A stretch of DNA of 64,000 bases, from positions 248,001 through 312,000 of the forward strand of contig CANMIL010000002.1 in the NCBI GenBank assembly GCA_947497895.1, written 5' to 3'. Positions 26,272 to 34,738 of the stretch are shown one piece after another (position 1 is the first letter of the stretch; every line of letters starts with the position of its first letter). The DNA is from an uncultured Tenacibaculum sp. GTDB taxonomy: Bacteria > Bacteroidota > Bacteroidia > Flavobacteriales > Flavobacteriaceae. The notes beneath the pieces are model-generated. The model saw only the letters and a program-made list of their open reading frames with translations, was not told the origin of the DNA and ran no database searches. A program made the translations under genes and the position numbers.

Positions 26272-29200
26272 ATGAAAAAATATATTGTATTGTCTGTGTT
26301 ATTAACCTTGTTTTTTGTTAACCAAGGTTATGCTCAATTTACCTTTCCGACCGATCCCATAGGAAACAACACATGGTATAGAGATGCCGATGGTGATGGT
26401 TTAGGAAACCCGAATATTAGTCGTACTGGCAAAAGTAAACCTTATGGTTATGTTAGTAATAATTTAGATTGTGACGATAGTAATGCTAGTATTAAAGGAA
26501 AACAGGCATGGTATCGTGATGCTGATGGTGACGGTTATGGAAACCCCAAAGTGCTTGTTTTTTCTTGTACTCGCCCCTCAGGGTATGTGAGTAACAGAAA
26601 CGATTGTAATGACAGTAATGCGAGCATCAGAGGAAGTAGAACATGGTATAGAGATGCCGATGGTGATGGTTATGGAAATCCAAGTTCAAGAATTACAGCA
26701 TGTTCAGCACCTAATGGTTATGTTAGCAATGCTAGTGATTGTAACGATAGCAATACTGGATTACCTAAAAAATGGTATGTGGATAATGATAGAGATGGAT
26801 ATGGAGCAGGAGCAGGTATTTTAGGCTGTAGTGCACCTTCCTTAAACAACCCTTCAAATACGTTGACTTACGTCAATAGATCAGGAGATTGTAATGATTC
26901 TAACTCAAGTATTTATCCAGGATCGCTTGAAAAATGTGATGGAATTGATAATGATTGTGATGGATCTGTTGATGAAGGACCAAGACCAAGCACTCCTTCT
27001 ACTCCTTCGATAACCTATAATTGTGGGAATACCAAATTAACACGAAGCAATCCTCCAAGCGGAATTACTTGGTATTGGCAAAGTAGTTCGGGAGGTACGA
27101 GTACTTCAAATTCGAGCAGCAGTATTACCAGAACCAGTGGTTCAGTCTATTATTTAAGAGCAAGACATAATACAACGGGATGTTGGAGTTCTTCAAGAAC
27201 TGTAAGTTATAGTGTTAAATCTGTACCGAGTATTCCAAGTGTTCCATCAGTAGCCAATAATTGTGGGAATTCAAGACTAACACGAAGCAATCCTCCAAGT
27301 GGTGTTACTTGGTATTGGCAAAGTAGTTCAGGCGGAACGAGTACTTCGAATTCGAGTAGAAGTATTACTAGAACCAGTGGTTCAGTGTATTATTTACGTG
27401 CAAGAAATAATACTTCAGGTTGCTGGAGTTCATCACGAAGTGTAAGTTATAGTATTAAGTCAGTTCCGGGTATTCCAAGTGCCCCAACGGTAGTGAATAA
27501 TTGTGGGAATTCAAGACTAACACGAAGCAATCCTCCAAGCGGAATTACGTGGTATTGGCAAAGTAGTTCGAGTGGAACAAGTACTTCAAATTCAAGTAGC
27601 AGTATCACCAGAACTAGTGGGTCGGTTTATTACTTACGTGCAAGAAATAACAGTTCAGGATGTTGGAGTTCATCTCGAAGTGTTGGTTATAGTATTAAAG
27701 TAACTCCAAGTGTGCCGAGTACGCCAACGGTAGCAAACAATTGTGGGAATTCAAGATTAACACGAAGTAACCCTCCAAGTGGAATTACTTGGTATTGGCA
27801 AAGTAGTTCAGGAGGTACGAGTACTTCAAATTCGAGTAGTAGTATTACCAGAACTAGTGGTTCTGTTTATTATTTACGTGCAAGAAATAATACTTCAGGT
27901 TGCTGGAGTTCATCACGAAGTGTAAGTTATAGTATTAAGTCAGTTCCGGGTATTCCAAGTGCCCCAACGGTAGTGAATAATTGTGGGAATTCAAGACTAA
28001 CACGAAGCAATCCTCCAAGCGGAATTACGTGGTATTGGCAAAGTAGTTCGAGTGGAACAAGTACTTCAAATTCAAGTGCTAGTATTACCAGAACCAGTGG
28101 TTCTGTTTACTATTTACGCGCAAGAAACAACAGTACAGGCTGTTGGAGTTCTTCTCGAAGTGTTGGTTATAGTATCAAAGCAATTCCAAGTGTACCGAGT
28201 ACGCCAACGGTTGCGAATAACTGTGGGAATTCAAGATTAACAAGGAGTAATCCACCAAGCGGAATTACGTGGTACTGGCAAAGTAGTTCTGGAGGTACGA
28301 GTACTTCAAATTCGAGTAACAGTATTACCAGAACGAGTGGTTCTGTTTATTATTTACGTGCAAGAAATAACAGTACAGGCTGTTGGAGTTCCTCACGAAG
28401 CGTGAGTTATAGTATTAAGACTATTCCAAGTGTACCAACAACTCCGTCAATTACTAAAAATTGTGGAAATACTGTTTTAACTAAAGGAAGTTCACCAAGC
28501 GGAATTACGTGGTATTGGCAAAGTAGCTCAGGCGGCACGAGTACTTCAAATTCAAGTGCTAGTATTACCAGAACTAGTGGTACGGTGTATTACTTAAGAG
28601 CAAGAAATAATACAACGGGTTGTTGGAGTTCTTCACGAAATGTAAGCTATAGTATTAATTCTGTTCCAGGTGTGCCTTCGGTACCAACGGTTACCAATAA
28701 TTGTGCGAGTACCGTTTTAACCAAAGGAAGTTCACCAAGTGGAATTACTTGGTATTGGCAAAGTAGCTCAGGAGGTACGAGTACTTCGAATTCAAGTAGT
28801 AGTATTACTAGAACCAGTGGTACGGTTTATTATTTACGTGCAAGAAATAATACTTCAGGTTGCTGGAGTTCTTCTAGAAGCATAAGTTATAGTATTACAC
28901 CAGCGCCAATATGGTATAAAGATGCCGATGCTGACGGATTTGGAGATGCAAATACAACAACACGATCATGTTCTCAGCCGTCGGGTTATGTGAGCAACAG
29001 TAACGATTATGATGATACAACGAATTTAATAACAAACATAGCACCACAAAATTTTTATCGGGATGCTGATGGAGATGGTTTTGGTAACCTTGCGATAAAA
29101 GTGTACAGAAGTGTAAAACCTAGTGGTTATGTAGCGAATTCATCCGATTGTAACGATACAAATGCTTCTTACAATCCGAATACCAAATGGTATGCTGATG

Positions 29201-32200
29201 CTGATGCTGATGGTTTTGGTGATCCAAACACCATAAAAACACAATGTACACAGCCTAGTGGTTATGTTTTAAACAATACGGATGCCTGTCCAACAGAATA
29301 TGGAACTGAGCAAGGTTGTATTGGTACTCCATATACCTTACCTAGTTTGAGTAATGAAAACTATGTGTTTACCAGAGTGTATCAAAAAGAAATGACAAAC
29401 TCTGTTGAGCAAGCTGGAACTCAAGGGTTGTATATAAGAGATTTTGCTGAAAGCGTATCGTATTTTGATGGATTGGGTAGAGCAAAACAAAGTGTAGCAA
29501 TTAAGCAATCGAATACGAAATCTGATATTGTAACTCATTTTGATTACGATAATTACGGAAGGCAAGACAAAGAGTTTTTACCATACGCAGCAACCAGTAA
29601 TGATGGAAGTATAAAGACGAATGCTAAGGTAACTACTCAGCAATATTATATGGATAATTATGCTGATGATTTTCCTGGAATTACAGATGTACATCAAATC
29701 AATGCGTTTTCTCAAAAGAACCTAGAAAACTCCCCATTGAGCAGAGTGCTCCAACAGGCAGCGCCTGGGAAGGCTTGGAAGTTAGGAGAGGGGCATGAAA
29801 TAGATTTTGGATACGATACCAATATTGCTGGTGAGGTAAAACTGTTTACGGTGAACTTAACAGTAAACACCGTAAATGGAATAACAACCTATATGCCGAG
29901 TTTACAAAATGCCGAAGAAACTTCATATCCTGCAGGAACCTTATTTAAAACAGTAACTAAGGATGAAAACTGGACATCAGGATTAGATCATACAACAGAA
30001 GAGTTTAAAAACAAACAGGGTCAGGTAATTTTAAAACGTACCTACAATAACCAAGAAAAACACGATACTTATTATGTTTATGACGATTTTGGAAATTTAA
30101 CCTATGTGTTACCTCCAAAAGTGAGTACTGAAAACGGAACAGTAAGTTTAACAGAATTAGGAGAGTTGTGTTATCAATATAAATATGATAATCGTAATAG
30201 ATTGGTGTTAAAAAAAATACCAGGGAAATTATGGGAGTATATTGTGTATGATAAACTAGATCGTCCAATTTTAACACAGGATGCTAATTTAAGAGCAAAT
30301 AAAAAGTGGCTTTTTACGAAATATGATGCATTAGGAAGAACAGTATTTACAGGAATGTATACACATGCTTCAGATGTCAATCAGCATGAGATGCAGTATC
30401 ATGTGAATACGCAAAATAATGAGGCTTCAGAGTATTTCGAAAACAGGGTTCCAACTATATCGAGTGGATTGTATTATACCAATAATAACTTCCCGAGTAC
30501 TAACTTGAAAACACTTACGGTAAATTATTATGATGGGTATACGGATTTACCAACAGGGTTTACTTTACCGACTACAAATACATATAATGAGCGAATTACC
30601 ACCAACACAAAAGGTTTAGCTACCGTTTCGAAGGTAAAAGTATTGGAAACTAGTTCTTGGATTACTACAATAACCTGTTATGATGAAAAGGCGCGCCCCA
30701 TTTATGTGTACAGTCATAACGAGTTTTTAGGGACTACCGATATTGTTGAAAACAAGTTAGATTTTGTAGGAAAAGTGTTAGAAACCAAAACCACCCACCA
30801 AAAAGGAACAGAAGATGCTATTGTTATAGTAGATGCCTTTACCTATGACCATGGAGGAAGAATGAAAAAGCAAACACAAACGATAGCTGGACATACTGAA
30901 AATATCGTAGAAAATAAGTACGATGCTTTAGGACAGTTAGCTAAAAAAGAAGTAGGGGGTTCTGGAGAAAATAGCTTACAAAAAGTTGATTATAGCTATA
31001 ATGTACGTGGTTGGTTAAAAAATATAAATCAAGATACGCATAATGATAATGATTTGTTTAACTTTACATTAGTTTATGATAAACCAACAAGTGGAACGGC
31101 TTTATTTAATGGAAACATCAGTCAAACCAGTTGGAATACCTTAAACACAGATAGAAGTTCTAAAACATACTCGTACCAATACGATGCATTAAATCGAATA
31201 GTGTCTGCCAGTGGTGCTACCACTTCGAATTATGATGTTTCTGGAATCCAATACGATAAAAACGGAAATATTTTAAGACTTACCAGAAGAGGGCATTTAA
31301 ATAGTGCAGCCACATCATTTGGGGTGATGGATAACTTAACATATACTTATGATAGCGGAAATAAGCTTTTAAAAGTGAATGATACAGGAAGTGCTGATTT
31401 TGGTTTTAAAGATAGTAATACCAGTACAAGTAATGATTATTATTATGATCAAAATGGAAATTTAACTTCAATTCATAATGGATTTGGAATAGATCAATAT
31501 AATCACTTAAACTTGCCTACTAGAGTTGCTAAAGATAGAAGCAATATTATTAATTATATTTATGATGCTAATGGAACTAAATTAAGAAAAGTAGTTACAG
31601 AGAATGGTAATACATCCACAACTGATTACGCTGGTAATTATGTTTATAAAAACAATAATTTAGAGTTTTTTAACCATGTAGAGGGTTATGTAACTAAGGA
31701 TAATACAGGCTTTAATTATGTTTATCAGTATAAAGACCATTTAGGAAACGTTCGATTATCCTACTCAGATGCTAATGGTGACGGAGATATTGATGTAACC
31801 AATGATCCAAATACGAATGAAATTGTAGAGGAAAGTAATTACTATCCTTTTGGACTCAAACACAAAGGGTACAATGATATTGTTTTATCACTTGGAAATT
31901 CTGCAGCGCAGAAGTTTGGGTATAATGGAAAAGAACTTAATGAAGAACTTGGTTTAGAATGGCACGACTTCGGAGCAAGAAATTACGATGCTAGTTTAGG
32001 TAGATGGATGAACTTAGACCCATTGTCTGATGACTATGTAAGATGGTCCCCTTATACTTACACTATGAATAACCCTATATTTTTCATTGACCCAGATGGG
32101 AAAAGGATTAAAATAGGAGACAATTATTATTCCTATGAAAAAGATAGAAATTACGACGATATTGAAGATGATTTTGAAAGAGACGTATATAAAGCTATTG

Positions 32201-32727
32201 ATTTATTATATTCTTCAGGTGCCTTAGAATTGTGTATTGGAGGGAATAGTTGTGATTCCAATTCACCTGATATGTTGGGTCAGTTGATTGAAGATGAGAA
32301 TGTAACTCTTGAAATAGTTGAAGGAAGTAAAAAAACTGGAACGAGATATAATAGAGAAAAAAATGAGATTGAATTTGTATCTCGCCAAGGTATTAGATTT
32401 ATTAAAGATCATAAAAAAGAGGCAACTCCGGATAATATTGGACATAATTCGCCTACCGCTGGTTTAGCTCATGAAATTATACATAGTTATAATAATACGT
32501 ATGATAATAAAAACTATACTTCTAGAAGGAAAGATATATCTACTGAATTTACAATTCTCTCTTCAATTCATGGGGATTTGAGTTTTACAAATAAAGAAGA
32601 AGAATATACTACGACTCTTGCTAATCAAGCTAACGAAAAGTTAAAAGAAGATAAAAGAACTAATTATTTGATTGAGCCTTACACTACAACTGGTCCAACT
32701 ACCACAAAAGAAAAAAAGAAAAAATGA
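26272..32727 (+). CDS. RHS-family polymorphic toxin with tandem repeats and metallopeptidase-like C-terminus
   Basis: 2151 residues. Signal peptide MKKYIVLSVLLTLFFVNQGYAQ. Residues about 30-240 hold four Ca-binding-type modules (WYRDADGDGYGNP, YGYVSN, DCNDSN) and a MopE-like CDGIDNDCDGSVDEG. About 243-880 are eight 80-residue Ser/Thr-rich repeats (PPSGITWYWQSS, SVYYLRARNN, GCWSSSRS). Three more Ca modules follow to about 1010. From about 1020 there is a DUF6443/YD-repeat RHS body, ending in the RHS core WHDFGARNYDASLGRWMNLDPL (near 1900) and NPIFFIDPDGK. The last 205 residues are the variable toxin part with HEIIH at 2067-2071 in GLAHEIIHSYN, a zinc-metallopeptidase motif like the M91/NleD-type toxins attached to other RHS proteins. 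Its stop overlaps the next gene (ATGA). Delivery route is not visible; there is no T9SS tail. Confidence 0.85.
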   Translation: MKKYIVLSVLLTLFFVNQGYAQFTFPTDPIGNNTWYRDADGDGLGNPNISRTGKSKPYGYVSNNLDCDDSNASIKGKQAWYRDADGDGYGNPKVLVFSCTRPSGYVSNRNDCNDSNASIRGSRTWYRDADGDGYGNPSSRITACSAPNGYVSNASDCNDSNTGLPKKWYVDNDRDGYGAGAGILGCSAPSLNNPSNTLTYVNRSGDCNDSNSSIYPGSLEKCDGIDNDCDGSVDEGPRPSTPSTPSITYNCGNTKLTRSNPPSGITWYWQSSSGGTSTSNSSSSITRTSGSVYYLRARHNTTGCWSSSRTVSYSVKSVPSIPSVPSVANNCGNSRLTRSNPPSGVTWYWQSSSGGTSTSNSSRSITRTSGSVYYLRARNNTSGCWSSSRSVSYSIKSVPGIPSAPTVVNNCGNSRLTRSNPPSGITWYWQSSSSGTSTSNSSSSITRTSGSVYYLRARNNSSGCWSSSRSVGYSIKVTPSVPSTPTVANNCGNSRLTRSNPPSGITWYWQSSSGGTSTSNSSSSITRTSGSVYYLRARNNTSGCWSSSRSVSYSIKSVPGIPSAPTVVNNCGNSRLTRSNPPSGITWYWQSSSSGTSTSNSSASITRTSGSVYYLRARNNSTGCWSSSRSVGYSIKAIPSVPSTPTVANNCGNSRLTRSNPPSGITWYWQSSSGGTSTSNSSNSITRTSGSVYYLRARNNSTGCWSSSRSVSYSIKTIPSVPTTPSITKNCGNTVLTKGSSPSGITWYWQSSSGGTSTSNSSASITRTSGTVYYLRARNNTTGCWSSSRNVSYSINSVPGVPSVPTVTNNCASTVLTKGSSPSGITWYWQSSSGGTSTSNSSSSITRTSGTVYYLRARNNTSGCWSSSRSISYSITPAPIWYKDADADGFGDANTTTRSCSQPSGYVSNSNDYDDTTNLITNIAPQNFYRDADGDGFGNLAIKVYRSVKPSGYVANSSDCNDTNASYNPNTKWYADADADGFGDPNTIKTQCTQPSGYVLNNTDACPTEYGTEQGCIGTPYTLPSLSNENYVFTRVYQKEMTNSVEQAGTQGLYIRDFAESVSYFDGLGRAKQSVAIKQSNTKSDIVTHFDYDNYGRQDKEFLPYAATSNDGSIKTNAKVTTQQYYMDNYADDFPGITDVHQINAFSQKNLENSPLSRVLQQAAPGKAWKLGEGHEIDFGYDTNIAGEVKLFTVNLTVNTVNGITTYMPSLQNAEETSYPAGTLFKTVTKDENWTSGLDHTTEEFKNKQGQVILKRTYNNQEKHDTYYVYDDFGNLTYVLPPKVSTENGTVSLTELGELCYQYKYDNRNRLVLKKIPGKLWEYIVYDKLDRPILTQDANLRANKKWLFTKYDALGRTVFTGMYTHASDVNQHEMQYHVNTQNNEASEYFENRVPTISSGLYYTNNNFPSTNLKTLTVNYYDGYTDLPTGFTLPTTNTYNERITTNTKGLATVSKVKVLETSSWITTITCYDEKARPIYVYSHNEFLGTTDIVENKLDFVGKVLETKTTHQKGTEDAIVIVDAFTYDHGGRMKKQTQTIAGHTENIVENKYDALGQLAKKEVGGSGENSLQKVDYSYNVRGWLKNINQDTHNDNDLFNFTLVYDKPTSGTALFNGNISQTSWNTLNTDRSSKTYSYQYDALNRIVSASGATTSNYDVSGIQYDKNGNILRLTRRGHLNSAATSFGVMDNLTYTYDSGNKLLKVNDTGSADFGFKDSNTSTSNDYYYDQNGNLTSIHNGFGIDQYNHLNLPTRVAKDRSNIINYIYDANGTKLRKVVTENGNTSTTDYAGNYVYKNNNLEFFNHVEGYVTKDNTGFNYVYQYKDHLGNVRLSYSDANGDGDIDVTNDPNTNEIVEESNYYPFGLKHKGYNDIVLSLGNSAAQKFGYNGKELNEELGLEWHDFGARNYDASLGRWMNLDPLSDDYVRWSPYTYTMNNPIFFIDPDGKRIKIGDNYYSYEKDRNYDDIEDDFERDVYKAIDLLYSSGALELCIGGNSCDSNSPDMLGQLIEDENVTLEIVEGSKKTGTRYNREKNEIEFVSRQGIRFIKDHKKEATPDNIGHNSPTAGLAHEIIHSYNNTYDNKNYTSRRKDISTEFTILSSIHGDLSFTNKEEEYTTTLANQANEKLKEDKRTNYLIEPYTTTGPTTTKEKKKK
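26980..28910 (+). repeat. Eight in-frame 240-bp tandem repeats
   Basis: The phrase encoding TWYWQSSS recurs exactly every 240 bp (lines near 27068, 27308, 27548, 27788, 28028, 28268, 28508, 28748). The repeats encode 80-residue units with two Cys each (NNCGNS and SGCWSS). Units 3 and 5 share a 210-bp block that is identical (27388-27597 = 27868-28077), offset 480 bp, showing recent duplication or conversion of a two-unit segment. Confidence 0.95.
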
Positions 32728-33152
32728 TCTCTAGAAAAATATTCATATTAATTATTATATGTGTTTCATGTAATCACAATAAAATTAACAATAAAAAAAT
32801 AACGGTTATAAGAAACAACTCTTCTTTAGTATATGATGATGATATTATAACTTCTCAAAATCTTGAGCGGTTTTTTAGTAAAGATTCTCTTTTTATGAGA
32901 AAAACTATTAATGTAAATGATAACTTCTGCAGAGAACTAAAGAAAATAAAAGATGAAAGTAAAAAAGTAAAAAAGAGACACTTTTCAATTAATCTTGAAG
33001 CCTATGATTATGCTATAATTTTTGATAAAGACACACTATTCCTTAGTCGAGATTTAGGTGCTTGGAGATATAAAAATAAAAATATTCGCTACAAAAATAA
33101 TATAGTAAACAAGGTTATATCAAATATAAATTTTGGTAATATGTTAAACTAA
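32724..33152 (+). CDS. Predicted lipoprotein, likely immunity protein for the RHS toxin
   Basis: 142 residues. MISRKIFILIIICVSC is a lipoprotein signal with Cys16. The mature part is Lys/Asn-rich, AT-rich in codons and unlike any family I know (IDD-type acidic patch YDDDIITSQNLERFF, then KRHFSINLEAYDYAIIFDKDTLFLSRDLGAWRYKNKNI). The start overlaps the toxin stop by 4 bp, the classic arrangement for a toxin and its cognate immunity gene. A lipidated immunity protein would guard the periplasm or outer membrane. Immunity function is inferred from position only. Confidence 0.65.
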   Translation: MISRKIFILIIICVSCNHNKINNKKITVIRNNSSLVYDDDIITSQNLERFFSKDSLFMRKTINVNDNFCRELKKIKDESKKVKKRHFSINLEAYDYAIIFDKDTLFLSRDLGAWRYKNKNIRYKNNIVNKVISNINFGNMLN

Positions 33153-33204
33153 GCCCCCTGCCCCTGATTTCCATGATAAAAACAAATAAAAAATGATAAA
33201 ATTT

Positions 33205-33239
33205 AAGCAACAGTTCTCATATAGTGCTGTTGCTTTTTA
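33205..33239 (+). terminator. Terminator after the RHS/immunity operon
   Basis: AAGCAACAG pairs with CTGTTGCTT, then T run; 53 bp past the immunity gene stop. Confidence 0.8.
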
Positions 33240-33337
33240 ATTACTGCACATACTCTATGCACAAGTTTGTTTCTCCCCCCGCTCCCGCACGAATCCTTTC
33301 GTGTGGTTCGGTAAGACTAATTATTAATAATAAACAA

Positions 33338-33369
33338 AAACTACTTCAGGTAATTGGAGTAGTTTTTTT
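33338..33369 (+). terminator. Second terminator downstream of the toxin locus
   Basis: AACTACTTC/GGAGTAGTT with a T7 run. No CDS lies between it and the first terminator, so it may end a short RNA carrying the GC hairpin at 33285-33306. Confidence 0.65.
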
Positions 33370-33415
33370 ATTTTTATGAGAAAAAGTTGTTATAAGTTTA
33401 AATTAGAACAGGATT

Positions 33416-33529
33416 ATGAAAAGAAGCAATCAAGATAAAGGGGGCGAAGATTTTTTTAAAGAAATTGTAGCACCAGTAATAATTGTTATTATCGTAGTTT
33501 ATATTTTGTTTAAAGTTTTTATTTTTTAA
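33416..33529 (+). CDS. Possible 37-residue single-helix membrane peptide
   Basis: The frame MKRSNQDKGGEDFFKEIVAP is followed by a strong hydrophobic helix of about 17 residues (VIIVIIVVYILFKVFIF) and TAA. The polar head plus one helix is a plausible small membrane protein. It has no recognised family, and no promoter is clear. It could be an immunity-type or toxin-type small peptide or chance. Confidence 0.35.
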   Translation: MKRSNQDKGGEDFFKEIVAPVIIVIIVVYILFKVFIF

Positions 33530-33604
33530 CCTAAAGTACTTGCGCCGTAAAAGTATTCTATTTCTTTTGCTGACTTTCTAAAGTGATTAACCTAACACAA
33601 AAAA

Positions 33605-33985
33605 ATGAAAAAGAATCTAATATTACTTCTTATAACCATTTTATCGTTAGTATTCTTTTTTTGCAATGGTTCAAAGGAGCTAGACAGCAGAGTTAAAAAA
33701 ATAGGTGAAGAATTGATTGTACTTGAAAGGATGGATAATTCTCGATCAAACGAAAATTTTTTGGTAAGTGATGTAGTCGATGTAGGCGAGAGCCTATTTA
33801 ACGTAATTCAAAAGTCGAAACCTTTTGATAATGTAAAAATTAATGTAAAAAGAGCAATTATTTCTATAGGAGGAGCTGGCTACATTCTAGAGATTGTTAA
33901 GGAGGATCTAGTTATCAGTATTAAGTTAAAGTATTATTCCAGTTATGATCGCTTTCATATTTTAGGGTTTTTATCACAAAAGTAA
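33605..33985 (+). CDS. Small predicted lipoprotein, unknown function
   Basis: 126 residues. MKKNLILLLITILSLVFFFC is a lipoprotein signal with Cys20. The mature part (ELDSRVKKIGEELIVLERMDN, then INVKRAIISIGGAGYILEIVKEDLVISIKLKYYS) looks like a small alpha/beta domain. No family recognised. Its place 450 bp after the toxin-immunity pair and its similar codon use suggest a spare (orphan) immunity protein or other accessory cargo; this is speculation. Confidence 0.6.
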   Translation: MKKNLILLLITILSLVFFFCNGSKELDSRVKKIGEELIVLERMDNSRSNENFLVSDVVDVGESLFNVIQKSKPFDNVKINVKRAIISIGGAGYILEIVKEDLVISIKLKYYSSYDRFHILGFLSQK

Positions 33986-34168
33986 TTGGCTTACTGATTA
34001 AAATAATGGAACCGACATAACAGAAAAAAGGTAGAGCATGATGAAAAACCGCAAAAACTAAGCTTTTAAATCATAAATTTAGGGTAAAACGTATGTTTCA
34101 GTAAATAAGGTGCTTATATCGTACGCCATTTCTACTACATGCATACAACATAAGTACTTCACCAACTT

Positions 34169-34195
34169 TTTGTGCGGAATTCAGCTATATATTTG
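34169..34195 (+). promoter_or_regulatory. Promoter of the small-RNA candidate
   Basis: TTTG (34169-34172), a short 15-nt spacer, and a perfect TATATTTG (34188-34195). The start would be at about 34200, the first base of the 5' hairpin. Confidence 0.45.
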
Positions 34196-34199
34196 CAGT

Positions 34200-34314
34200 G
34201 TAATTAATATGAAACTCCCCAACGTATTAATTACTCCCCCTTTAAAAAATAAAGAAAACAAAAGCAACAAGCTATCAGAACATCCCCCCCTCATAACGTT
34301 TTGGTAGCTTTTTT
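34200..34314 (+). ncRNA. Candidate small RNA with C-rich loops
   Basis: GTAATTAATA (34200-34209) pairs perfectly with TATTAATTAC around a loop containing CTCCCC. A single-stranded ACTCCCCC follows. The end is a terminator, AAGCTATCAGAAC/GTTTTGGTAGCTT with T7, whose loop carries C7. It is about 115 nt, preceded by a TATATTTG promoter and not translated in any convincing way. Loops or linkers exposing C runs are typical of base-pairing RNAs aimed at G-rich targets. No Rfam family assigned from memory. Confidence 0.5.
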
Positions 34315-34315
34315 T
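34270..34315 (+). terminator. Terminator of the small-RNA candidate
   Basis: AAGCTATCAGAAC pairs with GTTTTGGTAGCTT with G-U wobbles, followed by T7; C-rich loop. Confidence 0.7.
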
Positions 34316-34738
34316 CTTTCTCTAAAATACATGTAATCTTCAAAGTTTATTTCTCCTCTTTAGAATAGATTATCTACCATTATCAAAACAAAGGCAATTC
34401 CAGAAATACATTAAAAAGGTAAGAGAATTAACACGAGGTTAATAACAAAGAAATAGTCTTACTTTCGACGGAGTCGTCGATGCTAAACTTGATAAAAAAC
34501 TCAGGAGTAAATAAAAAGAAAAAATGTCTCAGGGGATTCTATAATTGAAATGCTAAGACATTTTTAGGGGAATAAATTAATATACAAGATAGACTAAAGT
34601 TAAGAAAAATAATTTAAAAGTCCAAAAAAAGGTGAGATCAAGAAGTTAGAAAAGAGATTCTTCTAAAGTAAAAAATTTCAATTCTAACAGAATTACTGTA
34701 CTATTGTAATTGAAATAGCTACAACCAACCAAACCGAT

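Larger units (their letters stand above)
33153..33415. other. C-rich intergenic DNA with two terminators and a GC hairpin
   Basis: Between the immunity gene and a tiny ORF. C-rich islands lie at about 33155-33170 and 33275-33290. AAGCAACAG/CTGTTGCTT (33205-33235) followed by T5 is a terminator. CCGCACGAA/TTCGTGTGG (33285-33306) is a GC-rich hairpin with a TCCT loop. AAACTACTTC/GGAGTAGTTT with T7 (33338-33369) is a second terminator. Confidence 0.6.
33986..34738. other. 753-bp intergenic region with small-RNA candidate
   Basis: No credible CDS: a 65-codon frame (34110-34307) runs through the promoter, hairpin and terminator described below. Besides the RNA candidate at 34200-34314, one more hairpin is seen, AAAAATGTCT (34520-34529) with AGACATTTTT (34556-34565). 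It is terminator-like, without a gene before it. The rest is AT-rich and featureless. Confidence 0.55.

Noticed and set aside
26980..28910. Periodic repeats considered as a CRISPR array
   Set aside because: The period is 240 bp, the units are coding and in frame, and there are no short direct repeats with unique spacers.
33285..33306. GC hairpin considered as group II intron domain V
   Set aside because: The size is right but the AGC triad and GAAA tetraloop are missing and no intron-encoded protein is near.
34110..34307. 65-codon plus frame
   Set aside because: Covers a promoter, two hairpins and part of a terminator; better explained as a small-RNA locus.
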